Program-made: the position numbers and the translations under genes
NCBI GenBank assembly: GCA_964485405.1
Contig: CAZAJG010000008.1
Coordinates: forward strand, 1-64,000
DNA: 64,000 nt
Reading direction: 5' to 3'
DNA from: CAKZNE01 sp964485405
Lineage (GTDB): Bacteria; Bacteroidota; Bacteroidia; Flavobacteriales; Schleiferiaceae
The notes under the pieces: generated by a model
What the model saw: the letters and a program-made list of their open reading frames with translations, nothing else
Database searches by the model: none
Told to the model about the DNA's origin: nothing
Part shown: one piece after another, positions 26,981 to 35,983 of the stretch
Layout: every line of letters begins with the position of its first letter
Numbering within the stretch: position 1 is the first letter of the stretch

Positions 26981-27868
26981 ATGAAAAGAATCTTTTTAAG
27001 CCTCGTGCTTTTGCCTCTAATAATAGCTTGTAATCAGGATATCAAAGACGAAAATGCCAAATTAAAAGCGGAAAATGAAGAGCTTCAAACGGCATTAACC
27101 GCGACAGACTCTATGAATGAAGCTATCAATGGAACCATTGAGCAAGTAAAGAGTAATTTGGATTCTATAAAATTGAAGAAAGGCTTTATTGAGTCCATGC
27201 AAAGCGATGGGTTTGATAATGACAAGAATCAAGAGCAAGCACTATTAGATGATATTGCAGCTATTGATGCTCTTATCGCCCAGAATGAAGCGAGCATTGA
27301 AAAAATGAACGACAAAATTCAACGATACTCCCGGGAAACTGGAAAGTATAAGATTGACATTAAAAAGTACAAGGCACAGCTTGATCTTTTAACTTCTCAG
27401 ATTGAAGAAAAAAACCAAGAAATCGTTGTACTCAAGGAAGATTTAGCCAGTAAGAATTATAAAATCGGTGAATTAAACACCCGTCTCGCGAACGTAAGCA
27501 ATCTATCTAAAGCTCAAAAAGCTAAAATTGCTCAACAAGAAGCCGCTTTAAACACCGCCTATTATTCCGTTGGAACTTATAAAGATTTAAAAGCAAACAA
27601 CGTAGTAGCCAAAAAAGGAGGTATTATCGGACTTGGAGCTTCAAAGGCTTTAGCAACCGACTTTAATAAAGACTACTTTACCCGAATTGATATCACAAAA
27701 ACGAAGACCATTCCAATAGACTCTGAGGAAGAGATAAAACTAATCAGTGAACATACTTCTGACTCTTATAAATTGAATGTAAGCGAAGAAAAAACAGTGA
27801 GTTTAGAGATTTTGGATGCTAGCGCGTTTTGGAAAAGCTCCAAATATCTCGTTATCTTAATCGAATAA
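26981..27868 (+). CDS. coiled-coil lipoprotein
   Basis: A 295-residue lipoprotein (LVLLPLIIAC, Cys 17). Residues about 20-190 are strongly predicted coiled coil: heptad-rich Lys/Glu/Leu with a break near 70-80 (DENAKLKAENEELQTALTAT, then repeated IDALIAQNEASIEKMNDKI and LLTSQIEEKNQEIVVLKEDL). The last 90 residues form a small globular domain (YYSVGTYKDLKANNVVAKKGG...FTRIDITKTKTIPI...KLNVSEEKTVSLEILD). This layout is widespread in Bacteroidota as an unnamed lipoprotein family. Likely a periplasm-facing outer- or inner-membrane structural protein; function unknown. Confidence 0.8.
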   Translation: MKRIFLSLVLLPLIIACNQDIKDENAKLKAENEELQTALTATDSMNEAINGTIEQVKSNLDSIKLKKGFIESMQSDGFDNDKNQEQALLDDIAAIDALIAQNEASIEKMNDKIQRYSRETGKYKIDIKKYKAQLDLLTSQIEEKNQEIVVLKEDLASKNYKIGELNTRLANVSNLSKAQKAKIAQQEAALNTAYYSVGTYKDLKANNVVAKKGGIIGLGASKALATDFNKDYFTRIDITKTKTIPIDSEEEIKLISEHTSDSYKLNVSEEKTVSLEILDASAFWKSSKYLVILIE

Positions 27869-27954
27869 TACCTCAAACCTAGCGTTCACGCAGCTTTTCG
27901 GGCATTGTCTATACTTTGTCCTGTTATTTTATTTTTAACCCAACCTTACGGCAC

Positions 27955-27962
27955 TAATTTTG
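27955..27962 (+). promoter_or_regulatory. -7 box TAATTTTG for the first membrane paralogue
   Basis: Exact TAnnTTTG match 26 bases before the ATG at 27989. Confidence 0.5.
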
Positions 27963-27988
27963 CGTCATAGTAGTATAAATTACTCACA

Positions 27989-28492
27989 ATGACCCAAAAC
28001 AACTACAAACAGGTAAATCGGTTTAAGAAATTGGTTTTCCTACTTATGAGTCTATTAATTGTCGACTTTACCCTATCCGCACTAAATGGCTCTATTGGCT
28101 CTTACTTTCAAAATCATTGGTTAGCTATTTCCAGTGCTTCAAGTTTGTTGCTAATTGCAGCTCTTAAAGTTTCTTATTTTGATTTTGAAGGAGAACATGA
28201 AATCATTGACATCAGATCAGGTAAAATCTGGAAACATCTTTTTTCAACGAATTCAGTTCCTCGGATAGAATTTCCAAAGGAGATGTTGGTTAGTGCTCAT
28301 GTAAAAAACTTCATTTTCTTTAAGCAGTTGTACTTCACTATCGAAACAATGCATGGGACTAAAGTAATAGGTGGCTTTTGCTTAAGCATGATATCAAATA
28401 AAGAAGTTAAACAGCTTCTTTCTCAAATCAACAAGACCGGTTCAGAGGAGAATAGAGTGATTAAACTTCACCCTTCTCACTCAGCTGCATAG
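27989..28492 (+). CDS. small two-TM membrane protein, paralogue A
   Basis: A 167-residue protein with two membrane helices (about 14-31 and 45-60) followed by a soluble domain of about 100 residues. It is a full-length paralogue of the gene at 28659: both read R/N-F-xx-L-x-F-L-LL, D-x-x-LS, G-x-x-GS-x-F, HW/VLA, then YFxxExExEIIxIxS and EFPK at equivalent positions. The soluble part, beta-rich with a C-terminal helix (NKEVKQLLSQINK), resembles bacterial PH-like domains found after paired helices, but that is a tentative reading. It has its own promoter and terminator, so the copies are separately transcribed. Confidence 0.75.
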   Translation: MTQNNYKQVNRFKKLVFLLMSLLIVDFTLSALNGSIGSYFQNHWLAISSASSLLLIAALKVSYFDFEGEHEIIDIRSGKIWKHLFSTNSVPRIEFPKEMLVSAHVKNFIFFKQLYFTIETMHGTKVIGGFCLSMISNKEVKQLLSQINKTGSEENRVIKLHPSHSAA

Positions 28493-28511
28493 AATTAAAA
28501 AAAAATATCAG

Positions 28512-28549
28512 GAGATCTGCAAATAACTTTTTGCAGATCTCTTTTTTTT
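28512..28549 (+). terminator. rho-independent terminator between the two membrane paralogues
   Basis: Perfect 11-base stem (GAGATCTGCAA at 28512-28522 with TTGCAGATCTC at 28531-28541), 8-base loop and a run of eight T. Confidence 0.92.
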
Positions 28550-28617
28550 GAAAAGGTTTTAAAAAGAGTTTTTCTACCGTTAATCTCTTTCTATTTCTGC
28601 TTTAAAGGCTTATTTAA

Positions 28618-28625
28618 TATTTTTG
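28618..28625 (+). promoter_or_regulatory. -7 box TATTTTTG for the second membrane paralogue
   Basis: Exact TAnnTTTG match, 33 bases before the ATG at 28659. It contains the TTG at 28623 that would otherwise be an in-frame start, which argues for the ATG. Confidence 0.55.
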
Positions 28626-28658
28626 AGATGCATTTATTTGGAAATCGTATCTCACCAC

Positions 28659-29132
28659 ATGTTTATAAACAACATCAAGATATTCCGATCATTTAGGATT
28701 ATCCTCTTTATTCTTTTGGCATTAATTGTCATGGATTTATTTTTGTCTCGAGTTTCAGGCACTTTAGGCTCTATTTTTTCCGATCACGTATTGGCCTATT
28801 GTTGTCTCTTTCTTCTTTTGATATTGGCCCTAATTCGAGTTCACTATTTCAGTTATGAGGATGAGTATGAAATTATACATATAAAATCCGCTTCCTTGTT
28901 TTTGGGATTTTTCCAAACTAAATCAGATCGAAACTCAGAGTTTCCAAAGAAAAATGTTAGAAGTGTAGAACTTAGCTCAACATCGATCCAGAAAACCTTA
29001 AACATTCAGCTGGAGACTCAAACGGGTGAAGTCCGAAATAAATCTTTTAATGTCTCTTTTGTCCACTCTACAAAACTGGAAAAGATAATAGAGCGTATGG
29101 AAGAAGTTTTACAGAGAAACCTAAACACGTAA
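28659..29132 (+). CDS. small two-TM membrane protein, paralogue B
   Basis: A 157-residue paralogue of the protein at 27989, starting at the ATG at 28659; an in-frame TTG at 28623 falls inside the -7 box and is unlikely to be translated. Two membrane helices (about 10-30 and 42-62: ILFILLALIVMDLFLS; AYCCLFLLLILALIRV) precede a soluble domain with YFSYEDEYEIIHIKSASLF and EFPKKNVRSVELSS. The C-terminal helix (TKLEKIIERMEEVLQRN) matches that of paralogue A. Sequence identity between the copies is moderate, so the duplication is not recent. No known function. Confidence 0.72.
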   Translation: MFINNIKIFRSFRIILFILLALIVMDLFLSRVSGTLGSIFSDHVLAYCCLFLLLILALIRVHYFSYEDEYEIIHIKSASLFLGFFQTKSDRNSEFPKKNVRSVELSSTSIQKTLNIQLETQTGEVRNKSFNVSFVHSTKLEKIIERMEEVLQRNLNT

Positions 29133-29162
29133 ACAAACTTTCATCTTAGCCTTTCTATTGAT

Positions 29163-29170
29163 TACTTTTG
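29163..29170 (+). promoter_or_regulatory. -7 box TACTTTTG upstream of the four-TM protein and hflX
   Basis: Exact match 19 bases before the ATG at 29190. Confidence 0.55.
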
Positions 29171-29189
29171 CTGCCTAAAACAACTTATC

Positions 29190-29618
29190 ATGTATATAGG
29201 CTTCAAACACCTTCACTCGTTTCTACCTTACATTCTTTTAACTTTATTACTACTTACCATTATTACATTTGCTGCAAAAAGTGGTAAAAAAGAGTTTAGT
29301 AGTGGTGATAAAAAGCTCGCTTTATTCACGTTAATCACCACCCATATTCAAGCTACGGTTGGTCTGGTACTTTATTTTATTAGCCCAATTGTTAAAGCAG
29401 CCTTAGCAAGCGGTGAGTTAATGTCAGACGCAACCAATAGGTTTTATGGAGTAGAGCACATTTCCATTATGCTACTTGCAGCAATTATGATTACTGTAGG
29501 TTATTCAAAATCTAAAAAATCAGAAACCAACAAATTTAAGCCAGTTCTTATCTTTTACACAGTAGGCTTGGTGTTTATACTTTCTCGAATACCTTGGGAT
29601 GCTTGGTTGGGAATTTAA
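29190..29618 (+). CDS. four-TM membrane protein, cytochrome b-like
   Basis: A 142-residue protein of four membrane helices (about 6-30, 44-66, 86-104, 117-135). Histidines are placed near helix ends: His 8 and His 10 in FKHLHSFLPY, His 52 in ITTHIQATVGL and His 90-91 in VEHISIML. The pattern is like small heme-binding membrane cytochromes of the b561/YtoA-like kind; in Flavobacteria this family is often labelled cytochrome B. Heme binding is inferred only from histidine placement. It lies 3 bases before hflX and probably shares its transcript. Confidence 0.7.
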   Translation: MYIGFKHLHSFLPYILLTLLLLTIITFAAKSGKKEFSSGDKKLALFTLITTHIQATVGLVLYFISPIVKAALASGELMSDATNRFYGVEHISIMLLAAIMITVGYSKSKKSETNKFKPVLIFYTVGLVFILSRIPWDAWLGI

Positions 29619-29621
29619 TAT

Positions 29622-30815
29622 ATGATTGAAAAAAAACGAAGAGAAAAAACTCAGGAAAACGCAATTCTGATTGGTATAATCAACCAGTTTCAAACTGAGG
29701 AAAAAGTAGAAGAATATCTGGATGAACTCGCTTTTTTAGCAGATACGGCAGGTGCAATATGCTTAAAACGGTTTACACAAAAACTAGATAAGCCAAACCC
29801 TAAAACCTTTATTGGTACTGGTAAAATAAACGATATTGCTTTCTACATTAAAGAGAATGAAATTGATTTGGCCATTTTTGATGATGAACTCAGTCCTTCT
29901 CAGCTAAAGAACGTTGAAAAAATACTAGACTGCAAGGTTCTAGACCGGACAAATCTTATTCTGGATATTTTTGCTAGTCGCGCACAAACCTCATATGCTA
30001 GAACACAAGTAGAACTAGCACAATATCAATACCTTTTACCTCGTCTTACCAATTTATGGACTCACCTCAGTAAGCAAAAAGGTGGTATTGGTATGAAAGG
30101 ACCTGGAGAGACAGAGATAGAAACAGACAGGCGGATTATTCGTGATAAAATAAGCTTACTGAAGCATAAACTCATCAAAATAGATAAACAAATGGCAACA
30201 CAGCGAAGCAATCGTGGAGCCATGGTTAGAGCGGCTTTGGTAGGGTATACGAATGTTGGAAAATCTACCTTGATGAATATCTTGAGTAAATCTGAAGTAT
30301 TTGCAGAAAATAAACTCTTTGCTACGCTTGATACAACCGTTCGCAAGGTTGTTGTTAAAAACCTTCCTTTCCTATTATCCGATACCGTTGGTTTTATCAG
30401 AAAGTTACCTACCCAACTTGTAGAATCATTTAAGTCTACTTTAGACGAGGTTCGAGAAGCAGATGTCTTACTCCATGTGGTGGATATTTCTCATCCTAAT
30501 TTTGAAGAACATATTGAAACCGTAAGCAAAACCATTGCAGAAATAGATGGGCAAGAAAAACCGGTTATCATGATCTTTAATAAGATTGACGCCTATTCTT
30601 ACATTGAACGAGACGAGCATGATCTTGAACCAAAAACAGTTCAAAACTATACCCTTACCGATTGGAAGAAAACCTACCTTAGTAGGAATAAAACCAACGT
30701 GGTTTTTATCTCAGCCGCCCAAAAAGAGAATTTAGATGAATTACGGAACAGGTTGTATGAAACCATAGCTGAAATTCACGCGGAGCGGTTTCCTTACAAT
30801 AACTTTCTCTACTAG
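29622..30815 (+). CDS. hflX: GTPase HflX
   Basis: A 397-residue Obg-HflX superfamily GTPase that binds the 50S subunit and splits stalled ribosomes. The N-terminal HflX domain has FIGTGKINDIAFYIKENE and FDDELSPSQLKNVEKIL. The linker motif RAQTSYARTQVELAQYQYLLPRL and GGIGMKGPGETEIETDRR are family hallmarks. The G domain starts with GYTNVGKST at about 208-216, then DTVGFIRKLP (G3) and NKID (G4). Starts at an ATG 3 bases after the previous stop. Confidence 0.97.
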   Translation: MIEKKRREKTQENAILIGIINQFQTEEKVEEYLDELAFLADTAGAICLKRFTQKLDKPNPKTFIGTGKINDIAFYIKENEIDLAIFDDELSPSQLKNVEKILDCKVLDRTNLILDIFASRAQTSYARTQVELAQYQYLLPRLTNLWTHLSKQKGGIGMKGPGETEIETDRRIIRDKISLLKHKLIKIDKQMATQRSNRGAMVRAALVGYTNVGKSTLMNILSKSEVFAENKLFATLDTTVRKVVVKNLPFLLSDTVGFIRKLPTQLVESFKSTLDEVREADVLLHVVDISHPNFEEHIETVSKTIAEIDGQEKPVIMIFNKIDAYSYIERDEHDLEPKTVQNYTLTDWKKTYLSRNKTNVVFISAAQKENLDELRNRLYETIAEIHAERFPYNNFLY

Positions 30816-30852
30816 CAAAAACAAGCTTTCACATTTTTGAATCCATACAAGT

Positions 30853-33139
30853 ATGCCAAAACGATCCAGAAAACAGGATATACTAGATTATCATAGCAAC
30901 GGTAGACCNNNNNNNNNNCGGTAGACCCGGGAAAATTGAAGTGATCCCCAGTAAACCCAGCAATAGTCAAAGAGATCTTTCTATTGCGTATTCGCCCGGT
31001 GTAGCAGATCCTTGCTTAGAAATCCATCAGAACCCAGACGATGTGTATAAATACACCGCAAAAGGGAACTTAGTTGCAGTAATCAGCAACGGAACAGCCG
31101 TTTTAGGCTTAGGAGACATTGGCCCAGAAGCGAGTAAACCTGTAATGGAGGGGAAAGGTGTACTCTTTAAGATTTTCGCAGATATCGATGTTTTTGATTT
31201 AGAATTAGACGCAACAGATCCTGAGAAATTTGTAGAAGCCGTAAAAACACTAGGACCAACCTTTGGCGGAATAAACCTTGAAGATATAAAAGCACCTGAT
31301 GCTTTTTATATTGAAAAGAGGTTAAAAGAGGAAATGGATATTCCGGTTATGCACGATGACCAGCATGGAACAGCCATGATTACTGGAGCTGCCTTGATCA
31401 ATGCACTTGAGTTAGTTGAGAAGGAAATTGAAAAAGTGAAAGTTGTTTTTAACGGGGCAGGAGCAAGTGCCATAAGCTGTGCGCGATTATACCTCTCCTT
31501 AGGCGTAAAAAAGGAAAACCTTTATATGTTGGATAGTAAAGGGGTAATCAGCACAAAAAGAGACGCCTCTAAACTATCCTCAGAAAAGAAGGAGTTTGTC
31601 CAAAACACAGATATCTCCGAACTTCAAGACATCATCAAAGGCGCAGATGTATTTGTTGGACTTTCCAAAGGAGGTGTCCTAAGCAAGTCTATGGTGAAAA
31701 GCATGGCTAAAGATCCAATCGTGTTTGCCTTAGCAAATCCAGATCCTGAAATCTCTTACTCAGATGCAGTTGCAACAAGAGATGATATTATCATGGCCAC
31801 TGGAAGATCAGACCATCCAAATCAAGTAAATAATGTACTTGGGTTTCCTTATATTTTTAGAGGTGCTTTGGATGTTAGAGCAAAGAAGATTAACGAAGAA
31901 ATGAAGTTGGCGGCTGTACACGCCATTGCCAACTTAGCCAAAGAGACCGTCCCCGAAATTGTAAACTTGGCCTACAATAAAGCTAATATGAGCTTTGGGA
32001 AAGATTACATCATTCCAACACCCTTTGATCCCAGGCTTATTTATACCGTAGCTCCCGCTGTAGCAAAAGCCGCTATCGAATCTGGGGTGGCTAGGCACCC
32101 TATCACAGACTGGGGTGCTTATAAGGAAGAGCTCATCCAAAAACTAGGAAGAGACGATAAATTTATTCGTTTAGCACAAGAAAAAGCAAGGAGAAGTCCA
32201 AAACGTGTAGTGCTAGCGGAAGGGGATAACTTTAAGGTACTAAAGGCAGCTCAGATCGCCATTGAAGAAAATGTAGCTGTTCCAATCTTACTTGGAAATA
32301 GAGAAAAAATCCTGAATCTCATCGAAGAACATAATTTAGGAATAAATGATATTGAAATTGTAGATACGTATCACGATACGGAAACTTGCAGCCGATACGC
32401 TCAGCTTCTTTTTGACAAAAGAAAGCGGAAGGGTGTTACCCATTACGATGCCGTAAAACTGATGCGAGATCGCAATTATTTTGGGGCTGCAATGTTGGAA
32501 GCAGGAGATGCAGACGCCTTCATTTCTGGTAGTACTAAAAAGTATAGCGATGTAGTAAAACCCATCTTTGAGATTATAGGTACCGCTCCAGATGCCAATA
32601 TTATTGCCGGAACTTATATCATGCTAACTAAAAAGGGGCCTAAATTTTTTACGGATACTACGATCAACGAAAATCCTACAGCAGAAGAGATTGTTGAAAT
32701 TACGGTACAAACGGCTAAAATGATAAAGAGAATCAGTATCAAGCCAAAAATTGCGCTTCTGTCATACAGTAATTTCGGGTCATCAAAGCTAGAGGAGGCT
32801 ACAAAAATGAGCGAAGCTACCCAAATGCTTCATCGTGATTACCCTGATTTAATGGTGGATGGAGAAATGCAAGCCAATTTTGCTATAAACAATGAACTCT
32901 TAAAAGAAACATTTCCTTTTAGTAATCTGGTAGGGAACCGTCCGAACACATTTGTATTTCCAAACCTTGCAGCCGGAAACATAGCCTATAAGATGCTGCA
33001 ATCTTTTGAATCCGCAGAGGCCTTGGGACCAATTTTAGTTGGTGCAAACAAACCCGCTCACGTCCTACAAATGGGGAGTAGTATTCGTGAAATTGTAAAC
33101 ATTATTACCCTGGCATCCGTTGATGCTCAAACGAGATAA
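30853..33139 (+). CDS. maeB: NADP-type malic enzyme with C-terminal phosphotransacetylase-like domain (interrupted by an assembly gap)
   Basis: Decarboxylates malate to pyruvate with reduction of NAD(P). The real start is the ATG at 30853 (MPKRSRKQDILDYHSNGRP); the frame then meets ten N at 30909-30918 and resumes one frame off with GKIEVIPSKPSN. The 9 bases flanking the gap on the left (30900-30908) and right (30919-30927) are identical; merging them removes 19 bases and gives one continuous frame of 755 residues, the normal length. Domains: malic enzyme (DLSIAYSPGVADPCLEI, VMHDDQHGTAMITGAALINAL, VFNGAGASAISCARLY) and, from about residue 430, a phosphotransacetylase-like domain (RVVLAEGDNFKVLKAAQ). 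A near-consensus -7 box (CATTTTTG) ends 13 bases before the ATG. Confidence 0.93.
30909..30918. other. ten-N assembly gap, probably artificial
   Basis: Ten unknown bases with the same 9-base sequence CGGTAGACC immediately on both sides. The flanks probably represent one sequence, so the gap length is not real. Confidence 0.9.
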
Positions 33140-33143
33140 TAAA

Positions 33144-33149
33144 AAGGAG
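33144..33149 (+). promoter_or_regulatory. Shine-Dalgarno AAGGAG before the DAHP synthase gene
   Basis: AAGGAG five bases before the ATG at 33155. It fixes this start and is notable because most genes in this window lack such a site. Confidence 0.6.
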
Positions 33150-33154
33150 TAATT

Positions 33155-34249
33155 ATGGCGGTTAACACCTTGAATATGGATAAGTGGCTATCAATAAAAA
33201 ATAGACCTCTGGTTATTGCTGGCCCTTGCAGCGTAGAAAGTGAAGAGCAAATGATGGATACTGCCATCCAAATAGCGAATACCGGCTTAGCTTCCGCTTT
33301 AAGAGGAGGGGTTTGGAAACCACGAACAAAACCCGGCTCTTTTGAAGGGATTGGTGTGCCCGCGCTAAAATGGATAAAAGATGCTGGAAAGGCTACCCAA
33401 CTTCCTGTTATTACAGAGGTGGCGAATGCCTATCAAGTAGAAGAGGCCTTAAAAGCAGATATCGATATGCTTTGGATAGGTGCCCGGTCCACCGTAAATC
33501 CATTTTATGTTCAGGAAATAGCGGACGCTTTGAAAGGTGTAGACATACCCGTTTTCATCAAAAATCCTATTCACCCAGAAGTTGGTTTATGGATGGGAGC
33601 TATTGAAAGAATAGCTGCTTCAGGTTCAACTAAGATTGGCGCTATTCATAGAGGCTTTTACGCTTATCAAAGTAGCCCTTTCAGAAACGAACCCAAATGG
33701 GAGTTAACTTTTGAACTGAGAAGGCTTGCTCCCGAAATTCCGATTCTTTGCGATCCAAGTCATATTGCAGGCAAACGAAGTTTAATCAAAGAAGTATGTC
33801 AAAGCGCTTTGGACTTGAGTTTGGATGGCTTTATGATTGAAACACACAACCATCCTGAGAAAGCTCTTAGTGATGCCGCTCAACAAGTTACCCCCACTCA
33901 ATTAAAAGAGATTGTAGAGAGTTTGAAGACCCGAAAAGAGTCTATTGATGACGAGCGATTTATCGCACAGTTAGAAGAGCTTAGATCTCAAGTTGATCAT
34001 GTAGATGAACGGCTAATGGCCATGTTACGAGAGAGAATAGATATTGTAAAGCAGATAAGTGAAGTAAAAGATGAGAATCAAGTGCAAATTTTTCAAATGA
34101 AGCGCTGGTTCAAAATCCTTGAAAACCGCAAACATAAAGCGGAAGATTTAGATCTGGACAAAGACATTATACACGAGTTGTTCCAGCTGATACACAAGTA
34201 CTCAATTGATGTACAGATAAGAGCTCAACAAGAACTTAAAACTGAATAA
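33155..34249 (+). CDS. bifunctional DAHP synthase / chorismate mutase (type II)
   Basis: A 364-residue fusion enzyme of the shikimate pathway. Residues about 15-265 are a type I-beta (KDO8P synthase-like) DAHP synthase: LVIAGPCSVESEEQM, LRGGVWKPRTKPGSFEG, LWIGARSTVNPF, FIKNPIHPEVGLWMGAIERI and CDPSHIAGKR. Residues about 275-360 are an AroQ-type chorismate mutase (LRSQVDHVDERLMAMLRERIDIVKQI, FQMKRWFKILENR). It joins the first step of aromatic biosynthesis to the step leading to prephenate; in such fusions the mutase domain often gives feedback control. Follows the malic enzyme by 15 bases. Confidence 0.95.
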   Translation: MAVNTLNMDKWLSIKNRPLVIAGPCSVESEEQMMDTAIQIANTGLASALRGGVWKPRTKPGSFEGIGVPALKWIKDAGKATQLPVITEVANAYQVEEALKADIDMLWIGARSTVNPFYVQEIADALKGVDIPVFIKNPIHPEVGLWMGAIERIAASGSTKIGAIHRGFYAYQSSPFRNEPKWELTFELRRLAPEIPILCDPSHIAGKRSLIKEVCQSALDLSLDGFMIETHNHPEKALSDAAQQVTPTQLKEIVESLKTRKESIDDERFIAQLEELRSQVDHVDERLMAMLRERIDIVKQISEVKDENQVQIFQMKRWFKILENRKHKAEDLDLDKDIIHELFQLIHKYSIDVQIRAQQELKTE

Positions 34250-34255
34250 AGAAAA

Positions 34256-35983
34256 TTGAACTACCGTTGGAAACCTGCAGAAAAAGCTGCTCAAGAGGAT
34301 ATTCAAAGCCTTAAAGTAGCTCTAGGAATTAATGAAACCTTGTGTCAGTTGCTTGTTCAGCGGAACATAAAAACGTTCAACGCTTCCAAATCCTTTTTCC
34401 GCCCTTCCTTAAAAGAATTGCATGATCCTTATTTAATGAAGGATATGGATAAAGCTGTAGCGCGCATCCAAACGGCCATAGATCAAAAGGAGAAGATTTT
34501 AGTTTATGGAGACTATGATGTAGACGGCACCACGGCTGTATCTCTGTTAAGCTCTTTTCTAGTAAAACATCACTCTGATTTAGATACTTATATTCCTGAT
34601 CGGTACAAGGAGGGTTATGGCGTATCAACTGCGGGTATTGACTTTGCTGCCGAAAATGGATTTACTCTGATTATAGCGCTTGACTGTGGAATTAAAGCCA
34701 TAGATAAAGTTGATTATGCGAAATCATTAGGTGTAGATTTCATTATTTGTGATCATCACCGTCCTGGAAACCAAATTCCAGCTGCAGTAGCTGTATTGGA
34801 TCCAAAACAAGAGGACTGCAGCTACCCATATGATGAGTTGAGTGGATGTGGCGTAGGGTTTAAACTGGTTCAAGCGCTTTGCAAAAAGTGGGACCTTCCG
34901 GAAAGTGAGTGGATGGAACTGTTAGATCTGCTTGCGGTTAGTATAGGTTCAGACATTGTTCCCGTTACTGGAGAAAATCGTGTTCTTGCTTTTTGGGGAC
35001 TAAAAAAAATCAATGAAAACCCTAGACCTGGTTTTGCATTGCTTAAAGAATTGGGCGGAAAAAAGGATAAAGTACTTACCATTACAGATGTGGTTTTCAT
35101 CATAGGGCCTAGAATAAATGCAGCCGGTCGTATTTCGCATGGCAAGCTAGCTGTAAAGCTACTTACCGGAAATAATGAAGAAGAAATTAGACAAGAGTCT
35201 GAAGCTATAAATGATCAGAATGCCGAACGCAAAGAGTTGGATAAAAGCATTACCACCTCAGCTCTTAAAATGATACAAGATCAAGGGGAGGAAGATTGTA
35301 AAACAACTGTCTTATTTGATACTTCATGGCACAAAGGGGTGATTGGAATTGTGGCATCAAGACTAATTGAAAACTACTATCGCCCTACTATTGTTTTTAC
35401 CGAAAGTAATGGTAAGCTTGCGGGTTCTGCTCGTTCCGTATTGGGTTATGATGTATACAATGCTTTGGATCAATGCAGCGATATTTTAGAGCAATTTGGC
35501 GGGCACATGTATGCTGCCGGTATGACTTTAAAAAGAGAGAATTACGATGCTTTCAAACAAAAGTTTGAGCAAGTGGTAACTGAAACCATATTACCCGAAC
35601 AACTGGAACCTGAAGTTAGCATTGATGCTTCTCTTACTCTGGAAGAAGCCAATATGAAATTCTATAAAATCCTAAAACAGTTTGCTCCCTTCGGACCACT
35701 CAATATGGCTCCAATATTTCAAACTGATGATTTAATTGATACCGGATATAGCAAGGTAGTAGGTGCAGATCAGAGCCACCTACGCGTGGTACTAAAAGAG
35801 CAGGCTAGTGGATATACGATTACCGGAATTGGTTTTGGAATGGCTAAAAAAATTGACTTAATTAAAAGCGGTAAGCCCATTTCTGTTGCCTATCATCTCA
35901 ATGAGAATGAATTCAATGGAAAGGTAAGTTTACAAATGATGATTAAGGATATTAAAGCAACCGAAGAGGTTTTACAGAACTAA
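34256..35983 (+). CDS. recJ: single-stranded-DNA-specific exonuclease RecJ
   Basis: A 575-residue 5'-3' single-strand exonuclease of recombination and mismatch repair. DHH domain motifs: ILVYGDYDVDGTTAVSLL around residue 84 (motif I), ALDCGIKA, and ICDHHRPGN (the DHH itself). DHHA1 domain: HKGVIGIVASRLIENYYRP, GSARSVLGYDVYNAL and the glycine motif FGGHMYAAGMTL. The start is TTG at 34256, six bases after the previous stop; no in-frame ATG lies nearby that keeps the usual N-terminus (NYRWKP). The 3' end overlaps the convergent M23 gene by 4 bases. Confidence 0.96.
   Translation: MNYRWKPAEKAAQEDIQSLKVALGINETLCQLLVQRNIKTFNASKSFFRPSLKELHDPYLMKDMDKAVARIQTAIDQKEKILVYGDYDVDGTTAVSLLSSFLVKHHSDLDTYIPDRYKEGYGVSTAGIDFAAENGFTLIIALDCGIKAIDKVDYAKSLGVDFIICDHHRPGNQIPAAVAVLDPKQEDCSYPYDELSGCGVGFKLVQALCKKWDLPESEWMELLDLLAVSIGSDIVPVTGENRVLAFWGLKKINENPRPGFALLKELGGKKDKVLTITDVVFIIGPRINAAGRISHGKLAVKLLTGNNEEEIRQESEAINDQNAERKELDKSITTSALKMIQDQGEEDCKTTVLFDTSWHKGVIGIVASRLIENYYRPTIVFTESNGKLAGSARSVLGYDVYNALDQCSDILEQFGGHMYAAGMTLKRENYDAFKQKFEQVVTETILPEQLEPEVSIDASLTLEEANMKFYKILKQFAPFGPLNMAPIFQTDDLIDTGYSKVVGADQSHLRVVLKEQASGYTITGIGFGMAKKIDLIKSGKPISVAYHLNENEFNGKVSLQMMIKDIKATEEVLQN

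Noticed and set aside
30841..30941. Frameshifted or truncated malic enzyme pseudogene
   Set aside because: The break coincides with ten N and identical 9-base flanks; merging them gives an intact frame, so this is an assembly artefact.
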